A DNA stretch of 5,788 nt from the NCBI GenBank assembly GCA_016296195.1, contig JAEDJU010000087.1:1-5788 (forward strand), in the 5' to 3' direction. Below are positions 4,395 through 5,788 of the stretch, piece after piece (position 1 is the first letter of the stretch; each line of letters opens with the position of its first letter). This DNA is from Candidatus Methanomethylophilaceae archaeon (GTDB taxonomy: Archaea; Thermoplasmatota; Thermoplasmata; Methanomassiliicoccales; Methanomethylophilaceae). The notes under the pieces are model-generated. The model had not been told where the DNA came from, did no database searches, and saw nothing but the letters and a program-made list of their open reading frames with translations. The translations under genes were made by a program, and so were the position numbers.

Positions 4395-5651
4395 ATGTCC
4401 GGATTGAAGCTCACCCCGTTGGAGAAATCATGGGTGATGTACGATGTGGGGAACTCGGCCTTCATCCTGATGCTATCCACCATGATACCAATATTCTTCA
4501 ACTCCATCGCCGGCGATTCCCTGTCGGCAGTGGATTACCTTGTGTTCTGGGGATATGCGGCATCCATAGCCACATTGATGTGCGCATTCATCGGACCCGT
4601 CCTCGGATCCATCTCCGACAGGAAGGGAATGAGGATGAAGCTGTTCACGGCGATCCTCTGCATAGGGGCCATCGGATGTGCCGCCCTGGGATTCATGGAT
4701 TCCTGGATGGCGTTCCTGGTGATCCTCATCATAACCCGTCTGATGTACTCCCTGAGCCTGATCCTGTATGATTCCATGCTCGTGGATGTGACCACCGTCG
4801 ACAGGATGGATTCGGTGTCATCATCCGGTTACGCCTGGGGATACATAGGGAGCTGTGTACCGTTCGTCGCATGTCTCGTCCTGATCCTCGGATGCGACTC
4901 CTTCGGCATCACCATGTCCATGGCGATGACCATCTCCATGATCGTCATCGCTGTCTGGTGGGTCGCCGCAAGCCTCCCCCTTATGAAGAGATACGTTCAG
5001 ATGAACCATGTTGAGGGGAACGAAAACGCACTGGGACGCCTCTGGAACACGATCAAGGATTCCAGGAATGACAGGAGGATACTCCTGTTCCTCCTCGCGT
5101 TCTTCTTCTACATCGACGGAGTCTACACCATAATAGAGATGGCAACCGCATACGGGGAGGCCCTGGGATTGGAATCCTCCTCACTGCTGATGGCCCTGCT
5201 GCTGACACAGATCGTCGCATTCCCCTGCTGCATCGCCTTCGGAAGACTCTCCTACAGGTTCGATACCTCGAAGCTGATCCTCGTGTGCATAGCCGGATAC
5301 ATGTTCATCACCCTGTTCGCGGTGTTCATGACCACGGCCATGGAGTTCTGGATGCTCGCATTCATGGTGGGCATCTTCCAGGGAGGGATACAGGCACTGT
5401 CCCGTTCCCACTTCTCCAAGATCATCCCGCCCAAGAAATCCGGAGAGTACTTCGGAGTCATGGATGTGTTCGGAAAGGGAGCATCGTTCCTGGGAACAAT
5501 GAGCGTCTCAGCGGTCAGTCAGTTCACGGGGAACATGTCCCTTGGGATTATGTCCCTGCTGGCGTTCTTCATCATCGGACTGATGCTGTTCATCCTCTCC
5601 ACAAGGTCCCCATCGGTATCGATGGATGCGGAGGTGCTTTCCGATCAATGA
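4395..5651 (+). CDS. MFS transporter of the UMF1 / Atg22-like family
   Basis: This 418-residue integral membrane protein has about twelve hydrophobic segments, roughly at 15-35, 48-70, 81-100, 104-127, 147-167, 172-193, 228-248, 261-283, 291-313, 316-336, 358-378 and 381-402, with a charged central loop near 197-228. The first helix carries WVMYDVGNSAF (13-23), equivalent to the family's WxLYDxANSAF. GPVLGSISDRKGMRMK (67-82) is the MFS motif A between helices 2 and 3. GGIQALSRSHFSKIIP (330-345) and GEYFGVMDVFGK (350-361) are typical of UMF1 members. Substrates in prokaryotes are generally unknown to me; yeast Atg22 exports amino acids from the vacuole. GGAG (4384-4387) inside the end of the upstream gene is 7 nt from this ATG. 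The 3' end overlaps a convergent gene by 7 nt, leaving no room for a separate terminator. Confidence 0.88.
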   Translation: MSGLKLTPLEKSWVMYDVGNSAFILMLSTMIPIFFNSIAGDSLSAVDYLVFWGYAASIATLMCAFIGPVLGSISDRKGMRMKLFTAILCIGAIGCAALGFMDSWMAFLVILIITRLMYSLSLILYDSMLVDVTTVDRMDSVSSSGYAWGYIGSCVPFVACLVLILGCDSFGITMSMAMTISMIVIAVWWVAASLPLMKRYVQMNHVEGNENALGRLWNTIKDSRNDRRILLFLLAFFFYIDGVYTIIEMATAYGEALGLESSSLLMALLLTQIVAFPCCIAFGRLSYRFDTSKLILVCIAGYMFITLFAVFMTTAMEFWMLAFMVGIFQGGIQALSRSHFSKIIPPKKSGEYFGVMDVFGKGASFLGTMSVSAVSQFTGNMSLGIMSLLAFFIIGLMLFILSTRSPSVSMDAEVLSDQ

Positions 5652-5788
5652 ACGAGGATCTCCGGCCTGAAACCCAGGTCGAGGATCCCCGATAGAACCT
5701 CATGGACCCTGGATGCGTTGAGGGAGATCTCCCTGTCGTCCAGAGGTCCGCCTTCCCTTCTCTCGACCATGTGCCATGTGTGGGTGGC
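5645..5788 (-). CDS. C-terminal 47 residues of an unidentified minus-strand protein
   Basis: An open frame enters from the right edge and ends at TGA 5645-5647. The visible peptide runs from Ala-Thr-His-Thr-Trp-His to Phe-Arg-Pro-Glu-Ile-Leu-Val-His, with NASRVHEVLSGILDLGF as a likely amphipathic helix before the end. It looks like real coding sequence: composition is balanced, the frame is open throughout, and no plausible plus-strand gene starts here. I do not recognise the family from this piece. It converges on the transporter gene, and the last codons overlap by 7 nt. The 5' part is outside the window. Confidence 0.55.
   Translation of the reverse strand, partial: ATHTWHMVERREGGPLDDREISLNASRVHEVLSGILDLGFRPEILVH

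Noticed and set aside
1..5788. Mobile element, CRISPR or defence system
   Set aside because: No transposase, integrase, regularly spaced repeats or defence-type domains are visible, and the genes are ordinary in composition and packing.

Overview
The window looks like a piece of a methanogenic archaeon's chromosome, most plausibly one of the Methanomassiliicoccales (the Thermoplasmata gut methanogen group). Support comes from a protein that reads as methanogenesis marker protein 11, a KptA with the archaeal N-terminal zinc-finger extension, an archaeal TATA-like promoter, and moderately high GC with tightly packed genes. The genus-level placement is inference; no rRNA or other phylogenetic marker is present.

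Left half, minus strand (1-3028): a four-gene operon transcribed right to left, folD, kptA, a methanogenesis-marker-11 / TiaS-like gene, and uppS (cut by the left window edge). Junctions are tight: kptA starts 3 nt after folD, and the marker gene overlaps the kptA stop. Starts are set by Shine-Dalgarno motifs lying 7-8 nt from the ATG. The operon mixes folate one-carbon metabolism, RNA 2'-phosphate removal, an unknown methanogen-specific function and polyprenyl lipid synthesis, so it is probably a housekeeping operon and not one pathway.

Middle (3029-3592): a divergent intergenic region with an AT-rich folD promoter and recurring GCATCGA half-sites, then a 33-residue zinc-ribbon microprotein gene on the plus strand, then about 180 nt rich in inverted repeats.

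Right half, plus strand (3593-5651): a two-gene unit encoding a cytosolic-looking zinc-dependent phospholipase C-family protein and a 12-TM UMF1/Atg22-like MFS transporter, 4 nt apart. The phospholipase-family gene has GGAGG 21 nt from its likely ATG, with a perfect hairpin in between that would restore normal spacing if folded. At the right edge, the C-terminus of an unrecognised minus-strand gene overlaps the transporter's end by 7 nt.

I see no mobile element, CRISPR array, tRNA, rRNA or defence system. The least described items are the microprotein, the structured intergenic regions, the folded-spacer translation start and the TiaS-like marker protein.
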